NCBI GenBank assembly: GCA_023266215.1
Contig: JAHFRQ010000001.1
Coordinates: 248,001 to 312,000, forward strand
DNA length: 64,000 nt
Direction of reading: 5' to 3'
From: Gammaproteobacteria bacterium
Lineage (GTDB): Bacteria; Pseudomonadota; Gammaproteobacteria; Coxiellales; Coxiellaceae
Part shown: in pieces, positions 1 through 10,151 of the stretch
How the letters are laid out: each line of letters starts with the position of its first letter
How positions within the stretch are numbered: the stretch's first letter is position 1
Notes under the pieces: model-generated
The model's input: only the letters and a program-made list of their open reading frames with translations
Told to the model about the DNA's origin: nothing
Database searches by the model: none
Translations under genes and position numbers: made by a program

Positions 1-3
1 ATC

Positions 4-540
4 ATGATAAAAACACAATCTCCGATTGCGCTACCTACTGAAGAAATTCAGCAGCATATTTTGTTCATTCGAGGCGAAAAAGTGATGCTGGATGCCCATT
101 TGGCGCTGCTTTACGGGGTTGAGACAAAAGCTCTTATTCAGGCAATTAAACGTAATTTGGATCGATTTCCGACTGATTTTATGTTTCAGCTAACTCAGGA
201 TGAACTCCAAATCTTGAGGTCACAATTTGTGACCTCAAGTTGGGGCGGACGACGATATGCGCCCTATGTTTTCACGGAGCAAGGCGTTGCGATGCTATCC
301 AGCGTGCTAAGCAGCAAACAGGCAATTCAAGTCAATGTCGAAATCATACGGGCTTTTGTTCGCCTCCGACAACTCACTGCAACACACAAAGAATTGCGCG
401 ACAAGCTTGATGCGCTAGAGAAAAACTACGACAAAAAATTTGGCGTCGTGTTTGATGCAATCCATCAATTAATGATCACACCAAAACCTTCCGAGAAAAA
501 ACGATCCATTGGTTTTCACGAATGGGAAAATAAAAAATAG
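4..540 (+). CDS. ORF6N domain-containing protein
   Basis: This 178-residue protein has an N-terminal ORF6N domain at about residues 12-100. The visible signature is a LIRGxKVMLD-like stretch (FIRGEKVMLD), then LYGVETKALIQAIKRN, FPTDFMFQLT and YAPYVFTEQGVAMLSSVL. The C-terminal third is charged and probably helical. ORF6N is a KilA-N-related domain found in phage and phage-derived proteins and is thought to bind DNA; its cellular role here is unknown. The start sits at the window edge, but the N-terminus aligns with the usual family start, so the gene looks complete. No other phage gene lies next to it, so it is probably a stranded accessory gene. Confidence 0.85.
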   Translation: MIKTQSPIALPTEEIQQHILFIRGEKVMLDAHLALLYGVETKALIQAIKRNLDRFPTDFMFQLTQDELQILRSQFVTSSWGGRRYAPYVFTEQGVAMLSSVLSSKQAIQVNVEIIRAFVRLRQLTATHKELRDKLDALEKNYDKKFGVVFDAIHQLMITPKPSEKKRSIGFHEWENKK

Positions 541-3126
541 TTATTTCCCAAAAACCAGCTTCTCGTCTTTCACACTGACTTTAATCGTGTCATTGGGTGC
601 AAATTTTCCAGATAAAATATCTTGCGCGAGCGGATTTTCAAGATATTGCTGCAACGCCCGTTTTAAAGGCCTTGCGCCATACACTGGATCATAGCCTATT
701 TTAGCCAAATGCTTTAAAGCATCAGATGATAAGCTTAATTGATAATTTTTATCTTTTAATCTTTTTTGAATATGCTGAATTTGAATTTCCAAAATTTGTG
801 TGATTGCAGATTGATTCAGCGGATGAAACACGATCGATTCATCAATGCGATTAATAAATTCAGGGCGAAAAGATTTTTTAACAACCTCCATCACCATTTC
901 TTTCATTTTGACATAACCCTCAGATGAAAACTCTTGAATAATGTCAGAGCCTAAATTTGATGTCATCACAATCACGGTATTTCGAAAATCAACGGTGCGA
1001 CCTTGGCTGTCGGTTAATCTGCCATCATCTAATACTTGCAATAATATATTAAACACATCCGGATGCGCTTTTTCAATTTCATCTAATAATAACAGCGAAT
1101 AGGGTTTGCGACGAACCGCTTCTGTTAAATAACCGCCTTCTTCATATCCCACGTAACCCGGCGGCGCGCCAATTAATTTTGCAACCGAATGCTTTTCCAT
1201 AAACTCTGACATATCAATTCGAACCATCGATTCAATCGTGTCAAATAAAAATAAAGATAATGTTTTGCATAATTCTGTTTTACCAACGCCCGTCGGCCCT
1301 AAAAATAAAAACGAAGCGAGTGGTTTATTGGGATCGGACAATCCTGCGCGCGAACGGCGAATGGCATTAGACACAGCACTAACGGCCTCTTCTTGCCCCA
1401 CAACATTATCATGCAACACATTTTCCATGCGTAATAATTTTTCTCTTTCGCCTTCTAGCATGCGAGAAACGGGAATATGCGTCCACTTAGAAACTACTTC
1501 AGCAATTTCATCGATGGTTACTTTATTACGAAATAATTTGGCTTTATCTTTTGATTCTGCAGTATTTTCAGCCTTCTCAGCTGCTTTTAATTTTTTTTCC
1601 AATTCCGGAATCAAACCGTATTGTAATTCTGACATACGTGATAAATCAGATGCGCGGGCAGCGGCTTCCAAGCTAATTTTTGCTTGATCTAATTCTTCTT
1701 TTATTTTTTGCGTGCCTTGTAAGCTTACTTTTTCTGACTTCCAAATTTCTTCTAAATCAGAATATTCTTTTTCTGAATTTTTAATTTCTTTTTCTAGATC
1801 TTTTAATCTTTTTTGAGATGCGTCATCTTTTTCTTTTTTTAAAGCTTCGCGCTCAATTTTAAATTGAATTAATTTTCGATCTAAGCGATCTAATTCCACT
1901 GGTTTTGAATCAATTTCCATGCGAATTTCGCTGCCTGCTTCATCGATCAAATCAATCGCTTTATCAGGAAGATTGCGGTCAGTAATATATCGGTGAGACA
2001 ACGTTGCAGCCGCAACAATCGCAGGATCCGTAATCGTGACGCCATGATGCACTTCATATTTTTCTTTTAGACCACGCAAAATAGCAATCGTATCTTCTAC
2101 GCTCGGCTCATCAACCAATACTTTTTGAAAGCGTCTCTCTAAAGCCGCATCTTTTTCGATGTATTTGCGATATTCATCTAACGTCGTCGCTCCTACGCAA
2201 TGCAATTCACCCCGCGCTAAAGCGGGTTTGAGCATATTGCCTGCATCCATCGCGCCTTCTGCTTTGCCAGCGCCGACCATCGTATGAATTTCGTCAATGA
2301 ATAAAATCACTTGTCCTGCTTGCTTAGACAATTCCTTTAAAACCGATTTTAAACGCTCTTCAAATTCGCCGCGAAATTTCGCGCCGGCAATTAATGCGCC
2401 CATATCGAGCGACAACACTTTTTTATTTTTAATACCTTCTGGCACTTCACCATTCACAATGCGTAATGCCAAACCTTCAACAATCGCTGTTTTGCCAACG
2501 CCGGGTTCACCGATCAATACAGGATTATTTTTTGAGCGACGTTGCAATACCTGAATCGTTCTGCGAATTTCTTCATCGCGCCCAATCACAGGATCCAATT
2601 TTCCGGAGCGCGCACGCTCGGTCACATCAATCGTAAATTTTTCAAGTGCTTGCCATTGGCCTTCGGCACCCGCATCTTTTACTTTTTCACCACCGCGCAT
2701 TTTGGTGATCGCTTGTTCTAATTTTTTAGGGTCTACTTTAGATTTTTTTAAAATATCTTGCAGACCACTTTTTTTCTCTAAAGCGGCTATTAAAAACAAT
2801 TCGGATGAAATAAACTGATCTTGTTTTTGCTGCGCCAATTGATCGCAGCGATTAAGTAATTGAGATAGTTCATTTGAAATATGCACTTGGCCAGGCGTAC
2901 CTTCGACCTTAGGCAGCCGATCAATGGCTTTGTCGCACTCATCCGTTAGTACAGCCAGATTCGCCCCAGATTGCTCTAAAATAGCTGAAATCGTGCCGCT
3001 TTCTTGTGATAGCATCGCTGATAGCACATGCACTGGCTCGATGACCTGGTTTTCATGCCCCAAGGCGACTGATTGCGCATCTGCCAGAGCTGTTTGAAAA
3101 AGATTGGTAAATTTGTCCATTCTCAT
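541..3126 (-). CDS. clpB: ATP-dependent disaggregase ClpB
   Basis: Hexameric Hsp100 chaperone of the cytoplasm that works with DnaK to pull apart aggregated proteins. The 861-residue length matches the family (E. coli 857). An N-terminal Clp repeat domain covers about residues 1-145, the first AAA+ domain carries GEPGVGKT and [10 protein letters not shown], a long charged coiled-coil middle domain follows at about 400-545, and the second AAA+ domain carries GPTGVGKTE and [14 protein letters not shown]. The C-terminus keeps [14 protein letters not shown]. The start MRMDKFTN matches E. coli MRLDRLTN. Two promoter-like sequences lie just upstream inside or beside ttcA; one resembles sigma-32, as expected for a heat-shock gene. 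It abuts the convergent ORF6N gene with no gap. Confidence 0.98.
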   Translation of the reverse strand: MRMDKFTNLFQTALADAQSVALGHENQVIEPVHVLSAMLSQESGTISAILEQSGANLAVLTDECDKAIDRLPKVEGTPGQVHISNELSQLLNRCDQLAQQKQDQFISSELFLIAALEKKSGLQDILKKSKVDPKKLEQAITKMRGGEKVKDAGAEGQWQALEKFTIDVTERARSGKLDPVIGRDEEIRRTIQVLQRRSKNNPVLIGEPGVGKTAIVEGLALRIVNGEVPEGIKNKKVLSLDMGALIAGAKFRGEFEERLKSVLKELSKQAGQVILFIDEIHTMVGAGKAEGAMDAGNMLKPALARGELHCVGATTLDEYRKYIEKDAALERRFQKVLVDEPSVEDTIAILRGLKEKYEVHHGVTITDPAIVAAATLSHRYITDRNLPDKAIDLIDEAGSEIRMEIDSKPVELDRLDRKLIQFKIEREALKKEKDDASQKRLKDLEKEIKNSEKEYSDLEEIWKSEKVSLQGTQKIKEELDQAKISLEAAARASDLSRMSELQYGLIPELEKKLKAAEKAENTAESKDKAKLFRNKVTIDEIAEVVSKWTHIPVSRMLEGEREKLLRMENVLHDNVVGQEEAVSAVSNAIRRSRAGLSDPNKPLASFLFLGPTGVGKTELCKTLSLFLFDTIESMVRIDMSEFMEKHSVAKLIGAPPGYVGYEEGGYLTEAVRRKPYSLLLLDEIEKAHPDVFNILLQVLDDGRLTDSQGRTVDFRNTVIVMTSNLGSDIIQEFSSEGYVKMKEMVMEVVKKSFRPEFINRIDESIVFHPLNQSAITQILEIQIQHIQKRLKDKNYQLSLSSDALKHLAKIGYDPVYGARPLKRALQQYLENPLAQDILSGKFAPNDTIKVSVKDEKLVFGK

Positions 3127-3169
3127 CTGATTTCACCCATTTTGATCACGATATTGGTTGCAGCTGCCT

Positions 3170-3198
3170 ATTATATCTGATCAGACACTTGATTTAAA
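3170..3198 (-). promoter_or_regulatory. sigma-70-like promoter for clpB
   Basis: On the minus strand TTTAAA (3193-3198) and a perfect TATAAT (3170-3175) are separated by 17 bases, about 45 bases upstream of the clpB start. The -35 box is weak; the -10 box and spacing are good. The site overlaps the ttcA stop codon. Confidence 0.4.
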
Positions 3199-3994
3199 AT
3201 ATGGGCTCATCCATTTTTTCTTCAATGCTCATCAGATTAAAATCCCATAATTTTTTATCCATCAATTGACTGGGATGAATACTCTGTAACGCATGCAACA
3301 TATTGCTTGGAATTTTTGGGTTTTCCAATGCCAAGCTTTCAATTAATTTTTTTACTTTTTTGCGCGCTAAGTTTTCTTGTGAGCCACACAGCGTGCATGG
3401 AATAATCGGAAATTGCTGTTCGCTCGCGTAGGCTTTGATATCCGCTTCTTGGCAATATACCATGGGTCTGATCACAATATTTTTTTTGCTATCTGATATT
3501 AATTTAGGCGGCATGGATTTAATCTGACCTGAATATAAAATCGACATTAATAATGTTTGAATTAAATCATCTCTGTGATGACCCAGTGCAATTTTATTAA
3601 AATTATTTTCTTCGGCGTATCGGTAAATATTACCGCGACGCAATCTTGAACACAGCGAACAATAGGTTTTTCCTTCTGGAATCACGCGTTTAACAATGGA
3701 ATAGGTATCTTTTGTTAAAATCTCGTAGGATACCTTGTGCGAATCCAACCAATTTCGCATGTGCGAATCATCCCAGCCAGGTTGAGATTGATCAAGCGTA
3801 AATGCAAAAATTTCGAAGGAATTACGCCAAGCCAATCTTATTTCTAGCAAAATTTTCAGCATGGTATAGGAGTCTTTTCCACCCGACAAGCACACCATCA
3901 CGCGATCGTTTTTCTCAATGAGCTTATAATCTGCTATGGCTTTGGTGACATAGTGAATGAGTTTTTGCTCTGTTTTTGAGGATTTTTCTGACAT
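3194..3994 (-). CDS. ttcA: tRNA 2-thiocytidine(32) synthetase TtcA
   Basis: Cytoplasmic iron-sulfur, ATP-dependent enzyme that thiolates cytidine 32 of some tRNAs. The product of 266 residues has the PP-loop [10 protein letters not shown] near residue 37 and the two CxxC pairs CSLC and CTLCGS that hold the cluster in this family. An open frame continues 67 codons upstream into the divergent corA promoter, but the family alignment starts at [12 protein letters not shown], so position 3994 is taken. It is shorter than E. coli TtcA (311 residues), lacking only terminal extensions. It is divergent from corA with about 80 bases between starts and lies upstream of clpB on the same strand. Confidence 0.95.
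   Translation of the reverse strand: MSEKSSKTEQKLIHYVTKAIADYKLIEKNDRVMVCLSGGKDSYTMLKILLEIRLAWRNSFEIFAFTLDQSQPGWDDSHMRNWLDSHKVSYEILTKDTYSIVKRVIPEGKTYCSLCSRLRRGNIYRYAEENNFNKIALGHHRDDLIQTLLMSILYSGQIKSMPPKLISDSKKNIVIRPMVYCQEADIKAYASEQQFPIIPCTLCGSQENLARKKVKKLIESLALENPKIPSNMLHALQSIHPSQLMDKKLWDFNLMSIEEKMDEPIF
3199..3226 (-). promoter_or_regulatory. sigma-32-like heat-shock promoter for clpB
   Basis: On the minus strand ATTGAAG (3220-3226) and GCCCATAT (3199-3206) are separated by 13 bases. The RpoH consensus is CTTGAAA and CCCCATnT with about 13-15 bases between, so the -10 matches 7 of 8 and the -35 matches 5 of 7. The site lies in the 3' end of ttcA. The same 13-base spacing is seen at groES. Confidence 0.5.
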
Positions 3995-4072
3995 CTTGCT
4001 TTCTCTGTAGGATTTTTTATTTTGCAAGTATACCCAAACTGCTATACTGTTCAAACATATATGAGGTTTCCC

Positions 4073-5140
4073 ATGTTTTCCGACATCAAAGTACGCGCAA
4101 AAAAGGCCGGCCAAGCGCCGGGAACGGCTATCTATACAGGTTCTGAAAAGGCGCAGCCAACGGTTATTACTGCAGCTGTTTATGATGCGGATCACTGCAA
4201 AGTGACCACCAGCGCAAAACTCGCTGAAATTTTACCCGCTGAAAAGCCGATAGGTATTACTTGGATTAATGTCGCAGGATTATCGGATGTTGATTTAATT
4301 AAACAACTATCAGAAAAATTTAGTATTCATCCATTGACAATAGAAGATATTTTAAATGTCGAACAGCGCCCCAAAGTAGAAGAATTTGAAAATTATTTAT
4401 TTATTACTTTAAAAATATTGCACTGGAAGGATTCGACGACCACTTTTTCAATCGAGCAGCTGAGCATTATTGTCGGCAAAGATTTTGTTCTGTCTTTTTT
4501 AATATCCAACACTAAATTATTTGACCCCATTTTAGCAAAACTGCAAAGCACAGTCAGCCAAGGATTGCGCCAGCAAGGCGCTGATTATTTAGCGTATCGA
4601 TTAATTGATGCTATTGTTGATGAATATTTTGTTGTGCTAGAAGGCTTGGGCGAGCAAATTGAAGTGGTCGAAAATCATATTATTGCTTCACCCACACCCG
4701 CTAATTCTCGCGCGATTTATAAATTAAAAGGTCAGGTTTTATTATTGCGAAAAGCAGTTTGGCCGATGCGCGAAGCGATCAGTCATTTATTATATGCAGA
4801 AGATACTTTAATTACGAAATTCACGCGCGTATATTTGCGTGACGTGTACGATCACACCATGCAAGCGATTGACACGATCGAAACGTTTCGCGATATGCTA
4901 TCAAGCTTAGTCGATATGTATTTATCGGGCTTAACCATACGCATGAATGAAATTATGAAAACATTGACTATTATCACAACGATTTTTATTCCCATTACAG
5001 CGCTTGCGAGCATTTACGGCATGAATATGGCGGGTATTCCGCTGATGAAATCACCGTGGGCTTTTACGTTTGTCGCGCTCATGATGCTGGCCAGCGTAAC
5101 TTTTATGGTGTTATATTTTAAAAAGAAGAAGTGGATTTAA
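4073..5140 (+). CDS. corA: Magnesium/cobalt transporter CorA
   Basis: Inner-membrane pentameric Mg2+/Co2+ channel of the CorA family, 355 residues. The large N-terminal cytoplasmic domain carries the typical [10 protein letters not shown] and [14 protein letters not shown] segments. The C-terminus has two transmembrane helices separated by the diagnostic YGMN motif ([12 protein letters not shown]) and ends in the basic tail KKKKWI. The ATG at 4073 has a TGAGG ribosome site 7 bases upstream; an earlier ATG at 4061 is in frame but lacks one. TTGCAA (4022) and TATACT (4043) may form the promoter, though the 15-base spacing is short. It converges on queE with 3 bases between stops. Confidence 0.95.
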   Translation: MFSDIKVRAKKAGQAPGTAIYTGSEKAQPTVITAAVYDADHCKVTTSAKLAEILPAEKPIGITWINVAGLSDVDLIKQLSEKFSIHPLTIEDILNVEQRPKVEEFENYLFITLKILHWKDSTTTFSIEQLSIIVGKDFVLSFLISNTKLFDPILAKLQSTVSQGLRQQGADYLAYRLIDAIVDEYFVVLEGLGEQIEVVENHIIASPTPANSRAIYKLKGQVLLLRKAVWPMREAISHLLYAEDTLITKFTRVYLRDVYDHTMQAIDTIETFRDMLSSLVDMYLSGLTIRMNEIMKTLTIITTIFIPITALASIYGMNMAGIPLMKSPWAFTFVALMMLASVTFMVLYFKKKKWI

Positions 5141-5143
5141 ATT

Positions 5144-5779
5144 TCACTTGCCCTTCACATCACCCCAGATGGTTTTGTGCAATTGAATTTGAAAACGCAC
5201 GGGCAGATTATCTTCTAAAATCCAATCAGCTAATTGTTGATTGGTAATTTCAAGGTAGCTTGGCGACAATAAAATAGCACATAAATTATTTAAATTATAT
5301 TTTAAAATAATATTTTTAGACCAATCGTAATCTTCGCGACTACATATTACAAATTTAATTTCATCATGCGGTAGAATATATTGCATATTTTTAAATAAAT
5401 TTTTTGGCTCTTCTTTTGAGCCTGGTGTTTTAATATCAACAATTTTAACAACGCGAGAATCAACTTTTGAAATATCAATTGCGCCGCTGGTTTCTAATGA
5501 AACAGAATAGTTTTCATCACATAATTTTTTTAATAAAGCCAAACATTCAGGTTGCGCAAGTGGTTCACCGCCCGTGACTGTAACAAATTTTGTTTTATAG
5601 GACGAAACTTTTTTTAGTATTTCATCTATTTCAGTATTTTTTCCCCCAGAAAAAGCATAAGCAGTATCGCAATATTGACAGCGCAAAGGACAACCCGTCA
5701 ATCGAATAAAAACAGTGGGCAATCCCACCCGGCTCGTCTCGCCTTGAATTGAAAAGAAAATCTCAGTGAGTTTTAGCAT
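5144..5779 (-). CDS. queE: 7-carboxy-7-deazaguanine synthase QueE
   Basis: Radical SAM enzyme of queuosine/preQ0 synthesis that turns carboxy-tetrahydropterin into 7-carboxy-7-deazaguanine. The 211-residue protein has FFSIQGET near the N-terminus and the cluster motif CPLRCQYCDT, which keeps the CxxxCxxC spacing, followed by VTVTGGEP. The start MLKLTEIFF at 5779 fits the family; a start at 5803 would overlap the upstream ATPase. GGAGAG lies 11 bases upstream. It follows the AAA ATPase gene by 2 bases. A queuosine-precursor transporter gene is encoded separately at 55190-55849. Confidence 0.95.
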   Translation of the reverse strand: MLKLTEIFFSIQGETSRVGLPTVFIRLTGCPLRCQYCDTAYAFSGGKNTEIDEILKKVSSYKTKFVTVTGGEPLAQPECLALLKKLCDENYSVSLETSGAIDISKVDSRVVKIVDIKTPGSKEEPKNLFKNMQYILPHDEIKFVICSREDYDWSKNIILKYNLNNLCAILLSPSYLEITNQQLADWILEDNLPVRFQIQLHKTIWGDVKGK

Positions 5780-5781
5780 AC

Positions 5782-6963
5782 TTAAATAATCTCTCCTGCC
5801 CATAATTTATCGAGAAAATCTTTCCAGGGCAAAATAGTAATATTAATATTATTTTTTATTTCTAGTTTTCTCGCGCAGTAATCTTGCGAGACAACATAAG
5901 CTTTAGTTTCAGGATGCTCTTCACAAAATGCAATCAAGCCTTTTAAATCTTGCTGGTGCACTTGCTTGCTGATTTTAACTTCAATTGCGACATCGGCTTT
6001 TAAAAGATCACCTAGAATAAAATCAACTTCTAAGCCATGTTTTGTTCTCCAATAAGCAATATCAAAGCGTTTTTTGTTTAAGCCACGGTACCCCATTAAC
6101 TCCATAAAAACATAGTGCTCAAAACTTCTTCCTGCAATCTCGCCTTTTAGATCCGATAATTTTCGCTTGCCTAAATAATTTGCAATGCCCACATCAAAGA
6201 AATAAAACTTAGGTGTTGCCACCAATAAATCGCGTTTTATTTTTTTATGGTACGGATAAATAAAATATCCCAGCAGAGTATCTACCAGGATTTGAAAATA
6301 TCCCTGCGCAGAACTTCGATCGATATGACAATCTCTTGCGATGTTGCTCATATTAATCATTTCGCCATTGCACAAACCCGCCACTTCTAAAAACCTTGCA
6401 AAAGCAGCTAAATTTCTCACAATGCCTTCATTGCGAATCTCATCTGTTAGGTACACATTTACATACGCTTCTAGGTTTTCATCAATATTCTCAGCAGAAT
6501 CTAAATAATATTTTGGCAGCAATCCCTGCTGCAAAGCTTTTAATAAATCCAAATCAGGAATTTCTGGGTAAACCAATGGATAAAAATGATAAATCCACGC
6601 GCGGCCGCCTAATAAATTTGTTGACTGTGCTCTTAACTTTCGAGCACTTGATCCGCATAAAATAAATTGTAATTTATTTTCTTCGATAAGAAGATGAATT
6701 TCATTTAATAGTGCGGGCACTTTTTGGATTTCGTCTACAATAATTGGAAAATCAAGCCGTTCACCTGGCAGTTTTAATAGCTCCTCACGAAACAAATATG
6801 GCTCCTGGATGTAGCGCATAACCAATTTTGAATCGAGCAGATTGTAATACAATGATTCCTTAAAGTGAGTCTTGAGGAAACTTGATTTACCCGTCTGACG
6901 CGCACCCCATAGAAAAAACGACTGTCCTTTAGGAGCTTTAATTTTCATAATACGATTAAACAT
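5782..6963 (-). CDS. AAA ATPase with DUF4143 C-terminal domain
   Basis: The product of about 393 residues has an AAA_14 domain with Walker A WGARQTGKS and Walker B FPIIVDEIQKVP, a GSSARKL sensor segment, and a C-terminal DUF4143 domain that ends in a restriction-nuclease-like fold with LEVDFIL and VAIEVKIS. Such proteins are common accessory ATPases of unknown function, sometimes suggested to act in phage defence or as toxin-antitoxin-like systems. The ATG at 6963 is preferred; an alternative is at 6948. It is divergent from a second DUF4143 ATPase (7241-8554); the 277-base gap holds inverted repeats. It is transcribed toward queE. Confidence 0.85.
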   Translation of the reverse strand: MFNRIMKIKAPKGQSFFLWGARQTGKSSFLKTHFKESLYYNLLDSKLVMRYIQEPYLFREELLKLPGERLDFPIIVDEIQKVPALLNEIHLLIEENKLQFILCGSSARKLRAQSTNLLGGRAWIYHFYPLVYPEIPDLDLLKALQQGLLPKYYLDSAENIDENLEAYVNVYLTDEIRNEGIVRNLAAFARFLEVAGLCNGEMINMSNIARDCHIDRSSAQGYFQILVDTLLGYFIYPYHKKIKRDLLVATPKFYFFDVGIANYLGKRKLSDLKGEIAGRSFEHYVFMELMGYRGLNKKRFDIAYWRTKHGLEVDFILGDLLKADVAIEVKISKQVHQQDLKGLIAFCEEHPETKAYVVSQDYCARKLEIKNNINITILPWKDFLDKLWAGEII

Positions 6964-6995
6964 AAATGAACCATCTGTTGATACTATCAGCAAAT

Positions 6996-7035
6996 AGTAC
7001 AACTATTTTTAATTTAAATCAAATAAAGTTGTACT
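6996..7035. repeat. 9-bp inverted repeat between the divergent ATPase genes
   Basis: AGTACAACT (6996-7004) and its exact reverse complement AGTTGTACT (7027-7035) have centres 31 bp apart, about three helical turns. A near-copy of the right arm and its flank (AAAGTTGTACTTTATG at 7025) recurs at 7088 as AAAGTTAGACTTTATG. This looks like operator DNA for the flanking ATPase genes, but no regulator is identified. The rest of the gap (6964-7240) holds no gene that I can support. Confidence 0.35.
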
Positions 7036-7240
7036 TTATGCGTATTAATTATAAAAATATCGGTCTAATTGCTGTTGCATACCACAAAAAGTTAGACTTT
7101 ATGAAAAAATCAATTGGTTACGTTTATATTTTGCAATTTCGTGAAGGCACGAAGGCAAGCCTGGCAAAATATAATCATCTTGACTTTTTGTGCATACTAC
7201 GCATAAAATGTATATATAAAATCTGTATAAGGTGCATATC

Positions 7241-8554
7241 ATGAAAAGAAAAATATTTGAGCAATTAAAAGCCTGGAAAGATTCGCCGCTTCGGATGCCG
7301 CTGTTACTCAGAGGCGCTCGTCAAACAGGTAAAAGCTATCTTATCGAACACTTCGGGGAAATGCATTTTGAATCGCTTGTCATTATCAATTTTGAATTGA
7401 TGCCGGGCGCTTCAGAATGTTTTTTGTCATTGGAGCCAGATAGTATTATTTCAAAATTGGAATTTATAACCGGAAAAAATATCAATCCAGGCAAAACATT
7501 ATTATTTTTAGATGAAATTCAAGAATGCCCGCAGGCTTTGCAAGCTTTGCGTTACTTTAAGGAAAAAAAACCTGCTCTGCACGTTATCGCTGCAGGATCT
7601 TTATTGGAATTTGTTTTAAACAGTGAAAATTTTCGCATGCCGGTCGGGCGCATCGAAATGCTCTATTTAAGACCCATGAGTTTTTTAGAGTTTTTGCTAG
7701 CTTTAGATGAGAATAAATTAGTTGAATTTATTCAGACAGTGCAAATAAACGAAAATATTATTCAGCCTATTCATGAGAAACTATCTGAGCTTGCGCATTT
7801 ATATTTTCATTTAGGCGGCATGCCAGCGGTCGTACAAGCTTATCAACAGTTGAAAAAATTATCTCCTTGTCAGCATTTACAAAAACAATTATTAAATACC
7901 TATCGAAATGATTTTGGAAAATACGCTGATCTTACAAATCAACATTATTTAAAGCGTTTATTTGGAAAGGCGCCGGGATTAATTGCCAAGCAATTTAAAT
8001 ACGCTGATGTTGATCCAACGATAGAGAGTCGCTATTTAAAAAATGCTTTACAATTATTAAAACAAGCGGGATTATTGCATCAAGTTTTTATGACACAGGC
8101 GAGTGGTTTACCGCTCATCTCACAAATTAATGAAAAGAAATTTAAGTTGTTATTTTTGGATATTGGCTTAGCTAATTGCGCTCAAGAAATTGATATTCAG
8201 GCGCGCTTTAATCTTGAATCACCGCTTCTAAATAAGGGCGCGCTCATTGAACAATTTGTGGGCCAAGAATTATTAGCTTATCAATCGCCTGAAAATGAAG
8301 CTGCGCTTTATTTTTGGCAGCGCGATGGAAAAGAAGCGTCAGCTGAAATCGATTATTTAATTAGCCTGAATGGAAAAATTATTCCCATCGAAGTGAAATC
8401 AGGCAAAACAGGTCGTCTCAAATCATTGCATACTTTTATCAATGAAAAAAAATTATCAAAGGGTATTGTTATTTCAGAACACGAATTTCAGCAAAAAGAC
8501 AATATTACTTTTATCCCGTTTTATTTGACGAGTCAAATTGAAAGATTAGTCTAA
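7241..8554 (+). CDS. AAA ATPase with DUF4143 C-terminal domain
   Basis: A 437-residue ATPase with Walker A LRGARQTGKSYL, Walker B KTLLFLDEIQECP, the sensor segment IAAGSLLEFVL, and the DUF4143 C-terminal half with AEIDYLI and PIEVKSGKTG, a nuclease-like motif typical of this family. It resembles the divergent neighbour at 5782-6963 in domain order but not closely in sequence, so they are not a recent duplication. The ATG at 7241 has TAAGG 8 bases upstream; a GTG 9 bases earlier is also in frame. Its stop overlaps the convergent cpoB stop by 4 bases. The function of the family is not established. Confidence 0.85.
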   Translation: MKRKIFEQLKAWKDSPLRMPLLLRGARQTGKSYLIEHFGEMHFESLVIINFELMPGASECFLSLEPDSIISKLEFITGKNINPGKTLLFLDEIQECPQALQALRYFKEKKPALHVIAAGSLLEFVLNSENFRMPVGRIEMLYLRPMSFLEFLLALDENKLVEFIQTVQINENIIQPIHEKLSELAHLYFHLGGMPAVVQAYQQLKKLSPCQHLQKQLLNTYRNDFGKYADLTNQHYLKRLFGKAPGLIAKQFKYADVDPTIESRYLKNALQLLKQAGLLHQVFMTQASGLPLISQINEKKFKLLFLDIGLANCAQEIDIQARFNLESPLLNKGALIEQFVGQELLAYQSPENEAALYFWQRDGKEASAEIDYLISLNGKIIPIEVKSGKTGRLKSLHTFINEKKLSKGIVISEHEFQQKDNITFIPFYLTSQIERLV

Positions 8555-9543
8555 CCCAACTGCTGCAATCTGATTGAAGCCAACTGCGCAGCGGTAGTAC
8601 CAGGATAAGTTTTTTGAATCGCGGCAAATTCTTTGCGCGCTACTTCAGTTTTTCCAGTAGCAGCATGAATCGTTGCGATTTTTAATTTGGCATCAGGTAC
8701 TTTACTGGATGTTGGATATTGCGAAATTAAATCTTGAAACTGTGTTGTTGCTTCAGAATAATCTTTTGAGTTCATTCCAATTTCGCCCAACCAAAAATGC
8801 GTGTTCGCAACAAATCGGCCCTTGGGGAATTGTTGCAAATAATTATTAAAAGCAATTTTAGCTTGTGGGAAATTACGCGCCGAAATTAATTTAAAGGCTT
8901 TGTCATAGGCCGCGGAATCTGCGGGTGTTGCAGTCGCAGTTGTTCCCGCTGTTGCAGTGGTTGTGGCTGTTGCAGCAATCGCGGTGCCGGGTTTTTTTAA
9001 CTGTGCAATTTGCTGCTGTAAATCTTGATAAAAACTGGTTTGCTGTGAGGTTAATGTTTTAATATCGCGATCTTCAACTTGCATTTGACCCTGTAATTGC
9101 GCAACCGATTGACGTACATTATCAACTTGTTGCGGCAAATTCATTTGCGTTATATTCGCAATTTGTTGCTCTAAACGGGCGACACGTTGATCAATTGAAC
9201 CTGTTGGCGCAACGTACGCAGCATTGGGTACAACTGTATTTTCTGATTCTGAATTATTATTTGATGAATTTTGATTCTGGTTTTGATTTTGGTTTTGCGC
9301 CGTTGTTGCAACGGGTGTTTCATCTTGAACGCTTAATTGCCCATCATTTTGAGCTGCGCTTTGCGGATTTTGCTCTGCGTTATTTTGCGCAGTGTTTGGC
9401 ATACTTTGCCAACCCGCACCCACTGATTCCACTTGTGTGCTTGCTGAATCTTGCTGCGCATCCACAACCGGTGCTTCATTTGCAAAAAGCAAAGAGGGGG
9501 AAAATCCAATGATCAAAGCAATATATATATAAAATTTTGACAT
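8551..9543 (-). CDS. cpoB: Cell division coordinator CpoB (YbgF)
   Basis: Periplasmic tetratricopeptide protein of the Tol-Pal system that links peptidoglycan synthesis to outer-membrane constriction. The 330-residue protein has a signal peptide (about residues 1-21, ending LLFANEA), a low-complexity Gln/Asn/Ser region with a QNQNQNQN tract, a coiled coil at about 115-175 (QRVARLEQQIANITQ) and C-terminal TPR repeats (YDKAFKLISARNFPQAKIAF, FWLGEIGMNSKDYSEA). It is longer than E. coli CpoB (263), mainly because of the low-complexity insert. It is the last gene of the tolA-tolB-pal-cpoB block, 37 bases after pal. Confidence 0.93.
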   Translation of the reverse strand: MSKFYIYIALIIGFSPSLLFANEAPVVDAQQDSASTQVESVGAGWQSMPNTAQNNAEQNPQSAAQNDGQLSVQDETPVATTAQNQNQNQNQNSSNNNSESENTVVPNAAYVAPTGSIDQRVARLEQQIANITQMNLPQQVDNVRQSVAQLQGQMQVEDRDIKTLTSQQTSFYQDLQQQIAQLKKPGTAIAATATTTATAGTTATATPADSAAYDKAFKLISARNFPQAKIAFNNYLQQFPKGRFVANTHFWLGEIGMNSKDYSEATTQFQDLISQYPTSSKVPDAKLKIATIHAATGKTEVARKEFAAIQKTYPGTTAAQLASIRLQQLG

Positions 9544-9580
9544 CTGAAAATTCCCCCGTCTTATTTAAAACAGCACTTAT

Positions 9581-10105
9581 TTATTTTTGTGTATATACAA
9601 ACACAACGCGACGGTTTAAAGCCCAGGCGTGATCATTATTGCCGAGCACTGCTGGTTTTTCTTTTCCGTAGCTGACCATTTTAATTTGGCCTGGGTTAAC
9701 ACCTTGTTGCTCTAGAATACGTGCAACCGCTTGATCACGACGCCATCCTAATCCAATGTTATATTCACGACTGCCGCGATTATCCGTGTTACCTTCCAAG
9801 CGAACCGTTGCAGAATGATGCATTGCCAAATAATTAGCTTGAATCATCAATGCTTTCATGTCGCTTTGACGAATATCGCTTTCGTTAAAGCCGAAATAAT
9901 AAATTTGATCTGATGGCGCGCTCAATGAGTTCACATGAAATCCATCAGTATCGCTGTTATTGCCCATGCCATACGCTTGTGATTGATCACCTCCATTCAT
10001 ATCGTTAGACGCTGTTTTTTTCGCGCAAGAGGCTGTTAACATCACGCCCGTTGCTGCCATTGCAATAACCAAGCCTTTTAAAACTGTTGAGATATTTTTT
10101 TTCAT
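9581..10105 (-). CDS. pal: Peptidoglycan-associated lipoprotein Pal
   Basis: Outer-membrane lipoprotein that binds peptidoglycan and TolB. The lipoprotein signal ends in the lipobox LTASC, with the acylated cysteine at residue 27. The OmpA-like C-terminal domain carries YYFGFNESDI, the binding segment VRLEGNTDNRGSREYNIGLGWRRDQAV, and MVSYGKEKP. Its 174 residues match E. coli Pal (173). It sits between tolB (46 bases upstream) and cpoB, the standard order. Confidence 0.97.
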   Translation of the reverse strand: MKKNISTVLKGLVIAMAATGVMLTASCAKKTASNDMNGGDQSQAYGMGNNSDTDGFHVNSLSAPSDQIYYFGFNESDIRQSDMKALMIQANYLAMHHSATVRLEGNTDNRGSREYNIGLGWRRDQAVARILEQQGVNPGQIKMVSYGKEKPAVLGNNDHAWALNRRVVFVYTQK

Positions 10106-10151
10106 ATTATTTTCCTATTTCCTTAAAGTTAAAAAATTAAACTATATTACC

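Noticed and set aside
4..540. Prophage remnant at the left edge
   Set aside because: ORF6N domains occur in phages, but no integrase, capsid or attachment-site repeat accompanies this gene in the window.
1238..2554. Long antisense frames inside clpB (and similar ones in groEL, metN and dcd)
   Set aside because: They are shadows of conserved coding regions on the other strand, with no recognisable protein features.
3995..4195. N-terminal extension of TtcA, and similar open extensions of tolA, accC, pyrC, lbtU and sodB
   Set aside because: The extra codons lack similarity to the families, cross promoters or upstream genes, and the internal starts have better ribosome sites or family agreement.
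6966..7244. Open frame of 92 codons between the two DUF4143 ATPase genes
   Set aside because: It overlaps both real genes' 5' regions, has no ribosome site, no family resemblance and runs across the inverted repeats.
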